From JAQVEB01 sp028698105 (GTDB lineage: Bacteria > Bacteroidota > Bacteroidia > Bacteroidales > Dysgonomonadaceae): a DNA stretch of 11,544 nucleotides. The position numbers and the translations under genes were made by a program. Numbering within the stretch: position 1 is the first letter of the stretch; the number at the start of each line of letters is the position of its first letter. The notes under the pieces are model-generated. The model saw only the letters and a list, made by a program, of their open reading frames with translations, ran no database searches and was not told the DNA's origin. Positions 1 to 6,498 of this stretch are shown piece after piece. The stretch covers positions 1-11,544 of the forward strand of contig CAXYYA010000067.1 in the NCBI GenBank assembly GCA_964293155.1, read 5' to 3'.

Positions 1-33
1 TTGGCCATCGCTTTCTTATATCTTATTTTTTAA
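1..33 (+). CDS. Possible C-terminal end of an upstream membrane protein (partial)
   Basis: Frame 1 from the window edge reads ten strongly hydrophobic residues (LAIAFLYLIF) and then a TAA at 31-33. This would fit the last part of a transmembrane helix of a gene that begins outside the window. The piece is too short to assign a family, and a chance open stretch in AT-rich DNA cannot be excluded. If real, the gene lies on the same strand as the SRPBCC gene that starts 35 bp later and could be its operon partner. Confidence 0.3.
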   Translation: MAIAFLYLIF

Positions 34-68
34 CTCTGGATTCGCATTATCAGTAAAAATTGAATTTT

Positions 69-509
69 ATGGTAAAACTAACATTTGAAAAGAAAATAAA
101 TGCTCCTGCGCAAAAAGTATGGGAGGTTCTCTGGAATAAAGAGACATACGGACAATGGACATCGGCTTTCAATCCCGTTTCAAGAATGGAGACCGATTGG
201 AAAGTGGGTGGAAAAACCTATTTTCTGGATGCAGATGGTAACGGTATGGTTACCGTGATTGATTCTATGAATGAACCCTATGAAATCGTTTTCAGTCAGT
301 TAGGCGAAGTGAACAACGGCGTGGAAGATACAACGAGCGAAAAAGTTAAACCCTACGCCGGTAGTTTTGAGAAATACTTTTTGAGTGAAACCGATAACGT
401 AACAACTTTGAAAGTATCGGTAGATACATTGGATGAGTACAGCGATTTTATGCAAGATGCATTTAGAAAAGGTCTCGTAATTGTAAAAGAAATAGCTGAA
501 GATAAATAA
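69..509 (+). CDS. SRPBCC (START/AHSA1-like) domain protein
   Basis: A 146-residue cytoplasmic protein spanning a single SRPBCC fold, the helix-grip hydrophobic-pocket family that includes AHSA1 and polyketide cyclase-like proteins. The N-terminus has the usual strand then 'INAPAQKVWEVLW' helix and the 'YGQWTSAFNP' segment, and the C-terminal part ends in the long amphipathic helix expected of the fold (about residues 118-144). No signal peptide or membrane segment is seen. I chose the ATG at 69; a TTG at 60 in the same frame would add three residues but has no visible ribosome site. The ligand cannot be told from sequence. It is the first complete gene of a same-strand run containing a second SRPBCC gene and three VOC-fold genes, a grouping often seen around small-molecule stress or detoxification functions (inference). 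Confidence 0.8.
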   Translation: MVKLTFEKKINAPAQKVWEVLWNKETYGQWTSAFNPVSRMETDWKVGGKTYFLDADGNGMVTVIDSMNEPYEIVFSQLGEVNNGVEDTTSEKVKPYAGSFEKYFLSETDNVTTLKVSVDTLDEYSDFMQDAFRKGLVIVKEIAEDK

Positions 510-546
510 CGTCTTAGAAAACAATAAATAAACAAATAAAATTGAT

Positions 547-1410
547 ATGAACAACTCCATTTACCCCAGCATCTGTTGCAACAATAATGCACGCGAAATA
601 GCCGATTTTTATTGCGACGTATTCCCCGAAACAAAAGTATCGGATGAGAATCCGGTGGTGGTCATGCTCGAAATGTTTGGCCGGAAACTCATGTTGCTCA
701 ACGGCGGCGATATGTTCAAACCCAACCCGTCCATTTCGCTGATGTTCCTGACGATGTCCGAAAATGAAGTGGAAGAAATCTGGAATAAACTCATCGCCGA
801 AGGCGAATCAATGATGCCGCTCGACACATATCCTTTCAGCCCGAAATACGGCTGGGTGCAGGATAAATACGGCATTTCGTGGCAGTTATATACTGCGCGC
901 GACGAAAACCATATCGTCCAGAAAATCGTGCCGACGTTGATGTTTACCGGCTCGCAAAACGGGCTTGCAACGGAAGCGGCGCAATTGTACACATCGCTTT
1001 TCCCAAACTCGGCTATGCGTGGTATCATGCATTACGATGCCGCGAGCGGCGAACCCGAAACCAGCGTGCAGCACGGCGAATTTTTCATTAACAATTACCT
1101 GTTGATGATGATGGACAGCTCACTGGAGCACAAATTCAATTTTTCCGAAGGTTTATCGTTGGTTATTGAGTGCAATGATCAGGAAGAAATCGACAAGTAC
1201 TGGAATGCGCTCACGTCCAACGGTGGTGCGGAAGGCCAGTGCGGATGGCTCAAAGACCGTTTTGGGATCAGTTGGCAGATTGTTCCGTCGCAACTCGATG
1301 AATGGATGAAAAAATCGCCCAAAGTGATGGAAGAAGTGTTGAAAATGAAGAAACCGGATATAAACATTTTACGGGCAGCGGCTGAGTCTGCAACTCCTCA
1401 AACCAATTGA
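547..1410 (+). CDS. Tandem VOC-superfamily protein, PhnB / 3-demethylubiquinone-9 3-methyltransferase-like
   Basis: A 287-residue protein built from two VOC (glyoxalase/bleomycin-resistance fold) domains, about residues 1-118 and 124-248. Each repeats the closing signature of the PhnB-like family: YGWVQDKYGISWQL at 101-114 and CGWLKDRFGISWQIVP at 232-247. The N-terminal half keeps the 'AREIADFYCDVFP' helix at 15-27, and the second half a matching 'ATEAAQLYTSLFP' at 141-153. Database entries of this family are often called 3-demethylubiquinone-9 3-methyltransferase, but that name comes from distant similarity and there is no methyltransferase fold here. The C-terminal 35 residues are a charged helix plus a low-complexity tail. 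It follows the SRPBCC gene by 37 bp and precedes the TfoX-like gene by 6 bp, so one transcript is likely. The substrate is unknown. Confidence 0.88.
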   Translation: MNNSIYPSICCNNNAREIADFYCDVFPETKVSDENPVVVMLEMFGRKLMLLNGGDMFKPNPSISLMFLTMSENEVEEIWNKLIAEGESMMPLDTYPFSPKYGWVQDKYGISWQLYTARDENHIVQKIVPTLMFTGSQNGLATEAAQLYTSLFPNSAMRGIMHYDAASGEPETSVQHGEFFINNYLLMMMDSSLEHKFNFSEGLSLVIECNDQEEIDKYWNALTSNGGAEGQCGWLKDRFGISWQIVPSQLDEWMKKSPKVMEEVLKMKKPDINILRAAAESATPQTN

Positions 1411-1416
1411 CCGGAT

Positions 1417-1761
1417 ATGGCTTTCAATCAGGAACTGGCAGACAGAGTGCGTGAACTTCTTAAATCCGAGCGGAATGTGGTCGAAAAAAAGATGTTCGGT
1501 GGATTGGCGTTTATCGTCAATGATAAAATGTGTGTAAACGTAAGCGAAGATAACCTGATGTGCCGCTTCAATCCGGCACTTCAAAAGGAATTATCTACTA
1601 AAGAAGGTTATCAGCCGACGATAATGAGAGGCCGGGAACTCGAGGGTTATTGTTATGTAAACCAGGCGCATATAAAGACCGATGATGCCCTTACTTACTG
1701 GGTGAACTTGTGTTTAGACTTTAATAAAATTTCCAAATCATCTAAAAACAGGAAAAAGTAA
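1417..1761 (+). CDS. TfoX N-terminal domain protein
   Basis: A 114-residue protein matching the N-terminal domain of TfoX/Sxy. The hallmark is the 'KKMFGGLAFIVNDKMCVNV' stretch at about residues 24-42, followed by the conserved 'MCRFNP' and 'MRGRELEGYCYV' blocks. It lacks the helical C-terminal TfoX domain of the gamma-proteobacterial competence regulator, so a competence role should not be transferred. Stand-alone domains of this kind are common in Bacteroidota, usually beside SRPBCC or VOC genes as here. The C-terminus is a basic, serine/lysine-rich tail. It starts 6 bp after the VOC gene and ends 19 bp before the next SRPBCC gene. No DNA-binding or catalytic residues can be named. Confidence 0.85.
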   Translation: MAFNQELADRVRELLKSERNVVEKKMFGGLAFIVNDKMCVNVSEDNLMCRFNPALQKELSTKEGYQPTIMRGRELEGYCYVNQAHIKTDDALTYWVNLCLDFNKISKSSKNRKK

Positions 1762-1780
1762 TCCGAATAACAATTAAGAT

Positions 1781-2215
1781 ATGTACAAAAAAGAAATTTC
1801 CATTAACACAAGTGTTGAAAGAGTGTGGAGCGCACTTACTCAACCCGAAGAAATGAAGAACTGGTATTTCGATATTCCGGATTTTGAAGCCACTGAAGGG
1901 AAAGTATTCGATTTTGTGGTTTCTTTTGAGGATGAAGGAGAAATGCACCATTTTCGCCATTTGTTCCATATACTCGAAGTGGTTCCGTATGAAAAACTGA
2001 AACACTCGTGGGAACATCCCGGGCACAGCAATGGAACATCTACACTTACCTGGGAACTTATTCCGGAAGAGGATTCCACCCGACTTATTCTTACCCACGA
2101 AGGCAATGAATCTTTTATTGATGAGGGAAGTAAATACTTCACCGTGGAAAGTTATACGGCCGGCTGGAACGATATTTTGCAAGGATTAAAAGATTATCTC
2201 GAAAATGAAATATAA
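1781..2215 (+). CDS. SRPBCC / AHSA1-like domain protein
   Basis: A 144-residue cytoplasmic protein with a clear AHSA1-type SRPBCC pattern: 'ISINTSVERVWSALTQPEEMKNWYF' features near the start (the VWxALTxPExMxxW signature), a central 'HLFHILEVVPYEKLKHSWEHPGH' strand pair, 'STLTWELIPEEDSTRLILTHEG' in the C-terminal half and the closing helix 'GWNDILQGLKDYLEN'. It is paralogous in fold, but not closely similar, to the SRPBCC protein at the left end of the window. Its last 11 bp overlap the start of the gamma-glutamyltransferase-family gene, which suggests translational coupling. The bound ligand is unknown. Confidence 0.88.
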   Translation: MYKKEISINTSVERVWSALTQPEEMKNWYFDIPDFEATEGKVFDFVVSFEDEGEMHHFRHLFHILEVVPYEKLKHSWEHPGHSNGTSTLTWELIPEEDSTRLILTHEGNESFIDEGSKYFTVESYTAGWNDILQGLKDYLENEI

Positions 2216-4088
2216 AACAGTACTCCTTTTTCTTTTGATGTCTGTGAGCATCTTTTCACAGCGAACGCAAAAGCCCGAATTACACGGAAAACGTTGGATG
2301 GCCATCACCGGTAAAAGTCTTGGTGCATCGGCAGGAGCCATGATATTCAATCAGGGAGGCAACGCGGTGGATGCTGCTTGCGCGATGCTGGGGGCTACCT
2401 GTACGTTGTGGGATGTGCTTAGCTGGGGTGGCGAAACGCAAGCTTTAATCTACAATCCGAAAACGAAAAAAGTGATCGCTATCAATGCGTTGGGAGTCGC
2501 GCCATCAGGCGCTACGCCCGAATTTTTCAAAAAGCAGGGATATGATTTTCCTCCGGAATATGGCCCGTTGGCTGCCGTTACTCCCGGCACCGTTGGCGGA
2601 TTGTGTTATATGCTGGCTAATTACGGCACAATGAGCCTGAAAGAGGTGCTGGCTCCTTCCATCGAACTGGCTAAAGGCTTTCCGGTGGACGTGCCATTTG
2701 AAACGAGTGTGGCGAGAAACAAAGAGCGGCTGAAAGAGTGGAAATACAGTAAAGCAGTTTTTATCACAAAACCCGGTGAAGAAAAAGAAACTCCGGTGGC
2801 AGGCGAGGTGTTTGTACAGGAAGATTTGGCGAAAACATTGCAGAAGCTTGTCGATGCAGAGCAGGAGGCATTGAAATCCGGCAAAAACCGGAAAGATGCC
2901 ATTATGGCGGCTTACAACCGGTTCTACAAAGGCGATATCGCCAAGGAAATCGTGCGAAGCACGCGCGAGCAGGGCGGACTGTTTACGATGGAAGACCTTG
3001 CCCGATGGAAACCTATCGAAGAAGAACCGCTGGACACGAACTATAAAGGAATAGATGTCTATAAACTGCAATCGTGGACGCAAGGCCCGGCTTTACTGCA
3101 AAGCCTGAATATTCTCGAAAACTTCGATTTGAAGAAAATGGGGTATAACAGTCCTCAGTATATCCACACGATTTATCAGACAATGAACATGGCTTTTGCC
3201 GACCGTGATTTCTATTACGGTGATCCGTACGTTCATCCCGATATTCCCATCAAAGGGTTGTTGAGCAAGGAATATGCCCGAAAACGGGCATCGGAAATGT
3301 GGAGCGATAAAAACAATCCTTCGGTCGGGCCGGGCGATCCGTATCCTTTCGAAGGAAAGAAAAACCCGTTCACGAAAATTCTGAAAGAACGCGGATTCGA
3401 TCAAAATTCGGTGAATGACAGGGATTTCGTCCCGAAACACGATGCGGTTTCTTTCTTTGAACCCGATTCGCTGTATCAGGACAGGCTGCATCGGGGAACA
3501 ACCACCGTGGTTGCTGCCGATGCCGAAGGCTGGGTGGTTTCCATTACGCCTTCCGGCGGTTGGATTCCTGCTTGTATTGCCGGAAATACGGGTGTCGGGT
3601 TAAGTCAGCGGATGCAGAGTTTTGTACTCGACGAAACGCTCAATCCGTTCAACGTGGTGGCGCCCGGAAAACGTCCGCGCGTTACGCTCACGCCGAGTCT
3701 GGCGATGAAAGACGGCAAACCGCTGATGGCTTTTGCCGTTCAGGGTGGCGATACGCAGGATCAGAATCTGTTGCAGTTTTTCCTGGATATGGTGGAATTC
3801 GGTATGAATACGCAACAAGCTGCCGAAGCGGCGAACATCAATTCCAACCAGTTGTGGTTGTCGTTGGGCGGCACAAAGATCGAATATCGTGCTCCTCGAC
3901 CGGGACAGCTTCTGTTGAATTCAAGTACGCCCGATTCGGTTCGGCAGAAATTGATCGAAATGGGATACTCGTTGCAGTTTTCCGACCGTACGAGCGGCCC
4001 CATCAATGCCATCTATTTCGATCAGAAAAATAAAACAATGCGTGGTGGAAGCAGCAATCACGGCGAAGATTACGGAATTGCGTGGTAG
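2205..4088 (+). CDS. Gamma-glutamyltransferase-family Ntn hydrolase, secreted, divergent
   Basis: A 627-residue exported protein of the gamma-glutamyltranspeptidase family, whose members self-cleave before a threonine that becomes the N-terminal nucleophile. Residues 1-18 form a signal peptide (MKYKTVLLFLLMSVSIFS). The family box GGNAVDAACA is at 51-60. The predicted cleavage point is Thr432 in HRGTTTVV, giving a large subunit of roughly 410 residues and a small one of 196. The oxyanion-hole glycine pair is likely Gly514-Gly515. By hand alignment to E. coli GGT, residues that hold the gamma-glutamyl group are changed: the Arg of FREMAP is Leu (ALGVAP, 95-100), Asn411 is Ser450, and Asp433 is a Ser (472). 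Classical glutathione hydrolysis is therefore doubtful; a related acylase or amidase activity is possible. It is longer than typical GGTs (about 560-580). The start overlaps the SRPBCC gene by 11 bp. Confidence 0.88.
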   Translation: MKYKTVLLFLLMSVSIFSQRTQKPELHGKRWMAITGKSLGASAGAMIFNQGGNAVDAACAMLGATCTLWDVLSWGGETQALIYNPKTKKVIAINALGVAPSGATPEFFKKQGYDFPPEYGPLAAVTPGTVGGLCYMLANYGTMSLKEVLAPSIELAKGFPVDVPFETSVARNKERLKEWKYSKAVFITKPGEEKETPVAGEVFVQEDLAKTLQKLVDAEQEALKSGKNRKDAIMAAYNRFYKGDIAKEIVRSTREQGGLFTMEDLARWKPIEEEPLDTNYKGIDVYKLQSWTQGPALLQSLNILENFDLKKMGYNSPQYIHTIYQTMNMAFADRDFYYGDPYVHPDIPIKGLLSKEYARKRASEMWSDKNNPSVGPGDPYPFEGKKNPFTKILKERGFDQNSVNDRDFVPKHDAVSFFEPDSLYQDRLHRGTTTVVAADAEGWVVSITPSGGWIPACIAGNTGVGLSQRMQSFVLDETLNPFNVVAPGKRPRVTLTPSLAMKDGKPLMAFAVQGGDTQDQNLLQFFLDMVEFGMNTQQAAEAANINSNQLWLSLGGTKIEYRAPRPGQLLLNSSTPDSVRQKLIEMGYSLQFSDRTSGPINAIYFDQKNKTMRGGSSNHGEDYGIAW

Positions 4089-4122
4089 ATGTCTGGTGTC
4101 CGATGACAGATGTCGGATGTCG
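4088..4122 (+). repeat. Five tandem copies of a 7-bp unit (consensus GATGTCG)
   Basis: Starting on the last base of the gamma-glutamyltransferase stop codon, five units run in register: GATGTCT, GGTGTCC, GATGACA, GATGTCG, GATGTCG, followed by a decayed GAATGTT. The rest of the gap to the next gene (4123-4192) is AT-rich and holds no gene; it presumably carries the promoter or leader of the next VOC gene, but no clear TAnnTTTG box was found there. Confidence 0.75.
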
Positions 4123-4192
4123 GAATGTTGAAATCTATTATTTTTTTATCAGTATTTATTCATTCAATAACAATTTTTAAAATTAAAAAATC

Positions 4193-4609
4193 ATGGCAAA
4201 ATTAAATCCTTACCTCAATTTTGATGGTAAAACCGAAGAAGCGTTCAATTTTTACAAATCCGTTTTTGGCGGAGAGTTCATGGGAGAGGTTTCCAGGTTG
4301 AAAGATGTTCCCGGAATGCAAATTCCGGAAGAAGCGAAGGAGCGCGTTATTCACGTGGCGCTGCCCATCGGAAACGATGTTTTAATGGGTTCCGATATTA
4401 TGCCCGGGCAGCCTTTTACAGTTGGTAACAATAACTATATCAGTGTTTTTCCCGACAGTAGGGAAGAAGCGGATCGTTTGTTCGCCGCCTTATCGGAAGG
4501 TGGCGAAGTGGAAATGCCGATGGAAGACCAGTTCTGGGGCGATTATTACGGAAGCCTGAAAGACAAATACGGCGTATGCTGGATGATAAATTATCACACC
4601 CAAAAATAA
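4193..4609 (+). CDS. VOC family protein, PhnB/YjdN-like
   Basis: A 138-residue single-domain VOC-fold protein of the PhnB/YjdN group. Diagnostic parts are 'LNPYLNFDGKTEEAFNFYKSVFGG' in the first 27 residues, 'RVIHVALPIGNDVLMGSD' at 51-68 and the closing 'DYYGSLKDKYGVCWMIN' at 117-133. It carries His54 at the place where VOC metal ligands often fall, but PhnB-like proteins have no firmly known reaction, and the operon name phnB should not be taken to mean phosphonate use. No signal peptide. It is separated from the upstream gene by 104 bp including a heptamer repeat, and followed after 6 bp by a second VOC gene, so these two form a pair. Confidence 0.9.
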   Translation: MAKLNPYLNFDGKTEEAFNFYKSVFGGEFMGEVSRLKDVPGMQIPEEAKERVIHVALPIGNDVLMGSDIMPGQPFTVGNNNYISVFPDSREEADRLFAALSEGGEVEMPMEDQFWGDYYGSLKDKYGVCWMINYHTQK

Positions 4610-4615
4610 TGAAAA

Positions 4616-5008
4616 ATGGAAAAGATGAAATATTATGCGGTTGGCTGGTTTGAAATTTATGTACAGGAAATGGCTCGCGCAAGAAAATTTTACGAAGAAG
4701 TGTTTCAGGTGAAATTAACCGATTTATCGGATCCCACCGACCAAAACATGAAAATGGCGGCTTTCCCGTTCTCAATGGAAGATTTAACGGGCGCCAGCGG
4801 CGCGTTGGTGCAAATGGAAGGTTACCCGAGTGGTGGAAACAGTACGATCGTTTACTTCACTTCACTGGATCGTTCGGTTGAAGAAAGCCGCGCCAAAGCC
4901 GCAGGCGGTAAAGTGATACAACCAAAAACGAGTATCGGCGAGCACGGATTTATATCACTTATCGAAGACACCGAAGGAAATATCGTTGGGGTTCATTCGA
5001 TGAAGTAA
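4616..5008 (+). CDS. VOC family protein (glyoxalase/bleomycin-resistance fold)
   Basis: A 130-residue VOC protein of the type with 'WFEIYVQEMARARKFYEEVF' near the N-terminus (Glu13 is a common metal ligand position) and the 'GEHGFISLIEDTEGNIVGVHS' features near the C-terminus (about 108-128). This pattern is shared by many small glyoxalase-like proteins of Bacteroidota that often sit next to PhnB-like genes. The start is the ATG at 4616, 6 bp after the preceding gene; an internal ATG at 4625 would lose only three residues. It is the last gene of the rightward run and is followed 21 bp later by a strong hairpin. The substrate cannot be told. Confidence 0.88.
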   Translation: MEKMKYYAVGWFEIYVQEMARARKFYEEVFQVKLTDLSDPTDQNMKMAAFPFSMEDLTGASGALVQMEGYPSGGNSTIVYFTSLDRSVEESRAKAAGGKVIQPKTSIGEHGFISLIEDTEGNIVGVHSMK

Positions 5009-5029
5009 GCCTTGAGAATATCAGAAATG

Positions 5030-5065
5030 AAGAAGCTGTCTCAAAATATAATGGGACAGCTTCTT
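5030..5065. terminator. Bidirectional hairpin between convergent genes
   Basis: AAGAAGCTGTC at 5030-5040 pairs perfectly with GACAGCTTCTT at 5055-5065. Three more inner pairs (one G-T wobble) make a 14-bp stem with an 8-nt loop. It fills the 62-bp gap between the rightward VOC gene and the leftward sugar dehydrogenase gene, so it can serve both. The T-tract is weak on both sides, so the terminator call rests on stem strength and position. Confidence 0.75.
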
Positions 5066-5070
5066 AAGTG

Positions 5071-6345
5071 TTATTTCTTTGAAATCCGATACAATCGTCC
5101 TTCATCGGTGACGGCGTACAGTGCGCCGTCTTTTCCATCGCCTACATCGCGAAATCGTTGATTTTCTCCCGTGAGTAACCGTTCTTCACCGATCACTTTA
5201 TTATCTTTCAGAACAATCCGGGCGATGTGTTTACTGTTCAACCCGCCGATAAAAAGATTGTTCTGCCATTCGGGAATTGCGTTGGAGGTGTAGAACGCCA
5301 TTCCGCTGGGAGAAAGAACCGGATCCCAATAATATACCGGTTGTTCCATTCCTTCTTTTTGCGTGGCTCCACCGCTGATGGCTTGTCCGCTGTATTCTAT
5401 CCCGTAAGTAATGGCAGGCCATCCGTAATTTTTCCCGGGTTTTATCAGATTGATTTCGTCCCCGCCGCGCGGCCCCATTTCCGATAACCAAAGCTCTTGA
5501 GTAACAGGATGAATATCGAGTCCCTGTGCATTTCTGTGCCCGTAGGAATAAATTTCCGGCAACGCACCTTCGGTGTTGATAAACGGATTTCCGGCAACAG
5601 GTTTCCCTTCGGTTGTGATATGAACTACTTTTCCGTGGCCGGTATTGAGCAACTGTGCATTAGGCCTTGTTCTTAAATCCGATCGCTCACCGGTGGAAGC
5701 GAAAATGTTTCCGTTCTTATCGAAAACAATACGGCTTCCGAAGTGCATACTGTTGTCGAAATAGGGAATGGCCCTGAAAATTGTCTGAAAATTCTCGATT
5801 TTTGTTTCATCGGCCGATAATTTTCCTTTCCCAACTGCCGTAAGCGAACCTTGGGACGTTTTTTCGGCGAAAGTGAAATAGAGCATTCTGCTGGTTTCGA
5901 AATCCGGAGCGGGTGCTACATCGAGCAATCCGCCTTGGCTGCGGTCGTCAACTGCCGGAAAACCGGTAATTTTCGGGCTAAGCGTGCCATCTTTGGTGGC
6001 TATGCGCATGGTTCCTGCTTTTTCGGTGATGGCTAATCTTCCATCGGGAAGGGCTGTTACCGCCCAAGGTCTCGCTAATCCCTCTGCTATTATTTTTACT
6101 TCGTAAGGAGTTTCGGTTTTCACACCCGCGATTCGGGTTTGCCCTTCAAAAGCGGGGGTATAATTCGTGTTTGCTTTTTGCGTTTCTACCGGAGGTAAAG
6201 TCCCTGCCCGTGGTTCCTGTTCCGTTGGCGTGTCAACCGTTTCTTTGTTTTGGGTGTCATTTTGTTCATCGCAAGAAGCCGACGCAAAAAGCAGCGCCAT
6301 CGCTATGATTGCTAAAATGTTAAAATACTTCATAGGTCTATTCAT
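5071..6345 (-). CDS. PQQ-dependent sugar (aldose) dehydrogenase-like lipoprotein
   Basis: A 424-residue protein of the soluble glucose/aldose sugar dehydrogenase family, a six-bladed propeller that oxidises sugars with PQQ. The leader ends in a lipobox-like SASC with Cys25, then acidic residues (DEQND) and a Pro/Thr/Glu-rich linker to about residue 60, so it is probably an envelope lipoprotein. Family blocks follow: 'EGLARPWAVTALPDGRLAITEKAG' elements at 88-111, 'QGGLLDVAPAPDF' at 137-149, 'MHFGSRIVFD' at 200-209 with His201 at the catalytic-base position, 'YSYGHRNAQGLDIHP' at 266-280 with Arg271-Asn272, 'SEMGPRGGDEINL' at 288-300 and 'RFRDVGDGKDGALYAVTD' at 397-414. Met1 or Met5 both give a good signal peptide. 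PQQ biosynthesis genes are absent from the window, so cofactor supply is unknown. Upstream lies a 47-bp leader shared with the aldo/keto reductase gene. Confidence 0.88.
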   Translation of the reverse strand: MNRPMKYFNILAIIAMALLFASASCDEQNDTQNKETVDTPTEQEPRAGTLPPVETQKANTNYTPAFEGQTRIAGVKTETPYEVKIIAEGLARPWAVTALPDGRLAITEKAGTMRIATKDGTLSPKITGFPAVDDRSQGGLLDVAPAPDFETSRMLYFTFAEKTSQGSLTAVGKGKLSADETKIENFQTIFRAIPYFDNSMHFGSRIVFDKNGNIFASTGERSDLRTRPNAQLLNTGHGKVVHITTEGKPVAGNPFINTEGALPEIYSYGHRNAQGLDIHPVTQELWLSEMGPRGGDEINLIKPGKNYGWPAITYGIEYSGQAISGGATQKEGMEQPVYYWDPVLSPSGMAFYTSNAIPEWQNNLFIGGLNSKHIARIVLKDNKVIGEERLLTGENQRFRDVGDGKDGALYAVTDEGRLYRISKK

Positions 6346-6364
6346 TTAGTGCTGTGTAATTGTA

Positions 6365-6411
6365 GTAACAAATTAATTTACAGAATAGTTTAAGGTGATT
6401 GTGTTAAAAAA
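6365..6411 (-). promoter_or_regulatory. Shared 47-bp upstream element, copy A (before sugar dehydrogenase)
   Basis: This stretch matches 8961-9007 at 42 of 47 positions without gaps. It ends 19 bp before the sugar dehydrogenase start; the other copy ends 18 bp before the aldo/keto reductase start. On the minus strand the invariant blocks are TTTTTTAACAC, CCTTAAAC, ATTCTGTA and TTGTTAC. Both copies contain TAnnTTG at promoter -7 distance (6369-6375 here), but no canonical TTTG at -33, so an alternative sigma factor or activator site is possible. The rest of the 6346-6498 gap holds only the fucosidase terminator. Confidence 0.65.
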
Positions 6412-6446
6412 CAATTCACGGAAAGCAGAAAAAGCTTTCCGTGAAT
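6406..6446 (-). terminator. Rho-independent terminator of the fucosidase gene
   Basis: A perfect 13-bp stem, ATTCACGGAAAGC at 6414-6426 with GCTTTCCGTGAAT at 6434-6446, and a 7-nt loop. Read leftward, the stem is followed by TGTTTTTT, a good U-tract. It lies about 50 bp beyond the fucosidase stop, and its T-run is also the first six bases of the shared upstream element. Confidence 0.9.
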
Positions 6447-6498
6447 AATTCTTTGTAGCAAGAAGAATATCTCTGCTATCGGATTAAGTCAACTTTAC

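Noticed and set aside
300..634. Overlapping minus-strand open frames opposite the first two genes
   Set aside because: They lie antisense to well-supported SRPBCC and VOC coding sequences and their translations show no family pattern.
2505..3083. A 192-codon minus-strand frame inside the GGT-family gene
   Set aside because: It is rich in Phe, Arg and His as expected for the complement of a coding frame, and the sense gene carries clear family motifs.
3560..4033. A 157-codon frame shifted relative to the GGT-family gene
   Set aside because: It overlaps the small-subunit region, which is continuous and conserved in the main frame; there is no sign of a frameshift.
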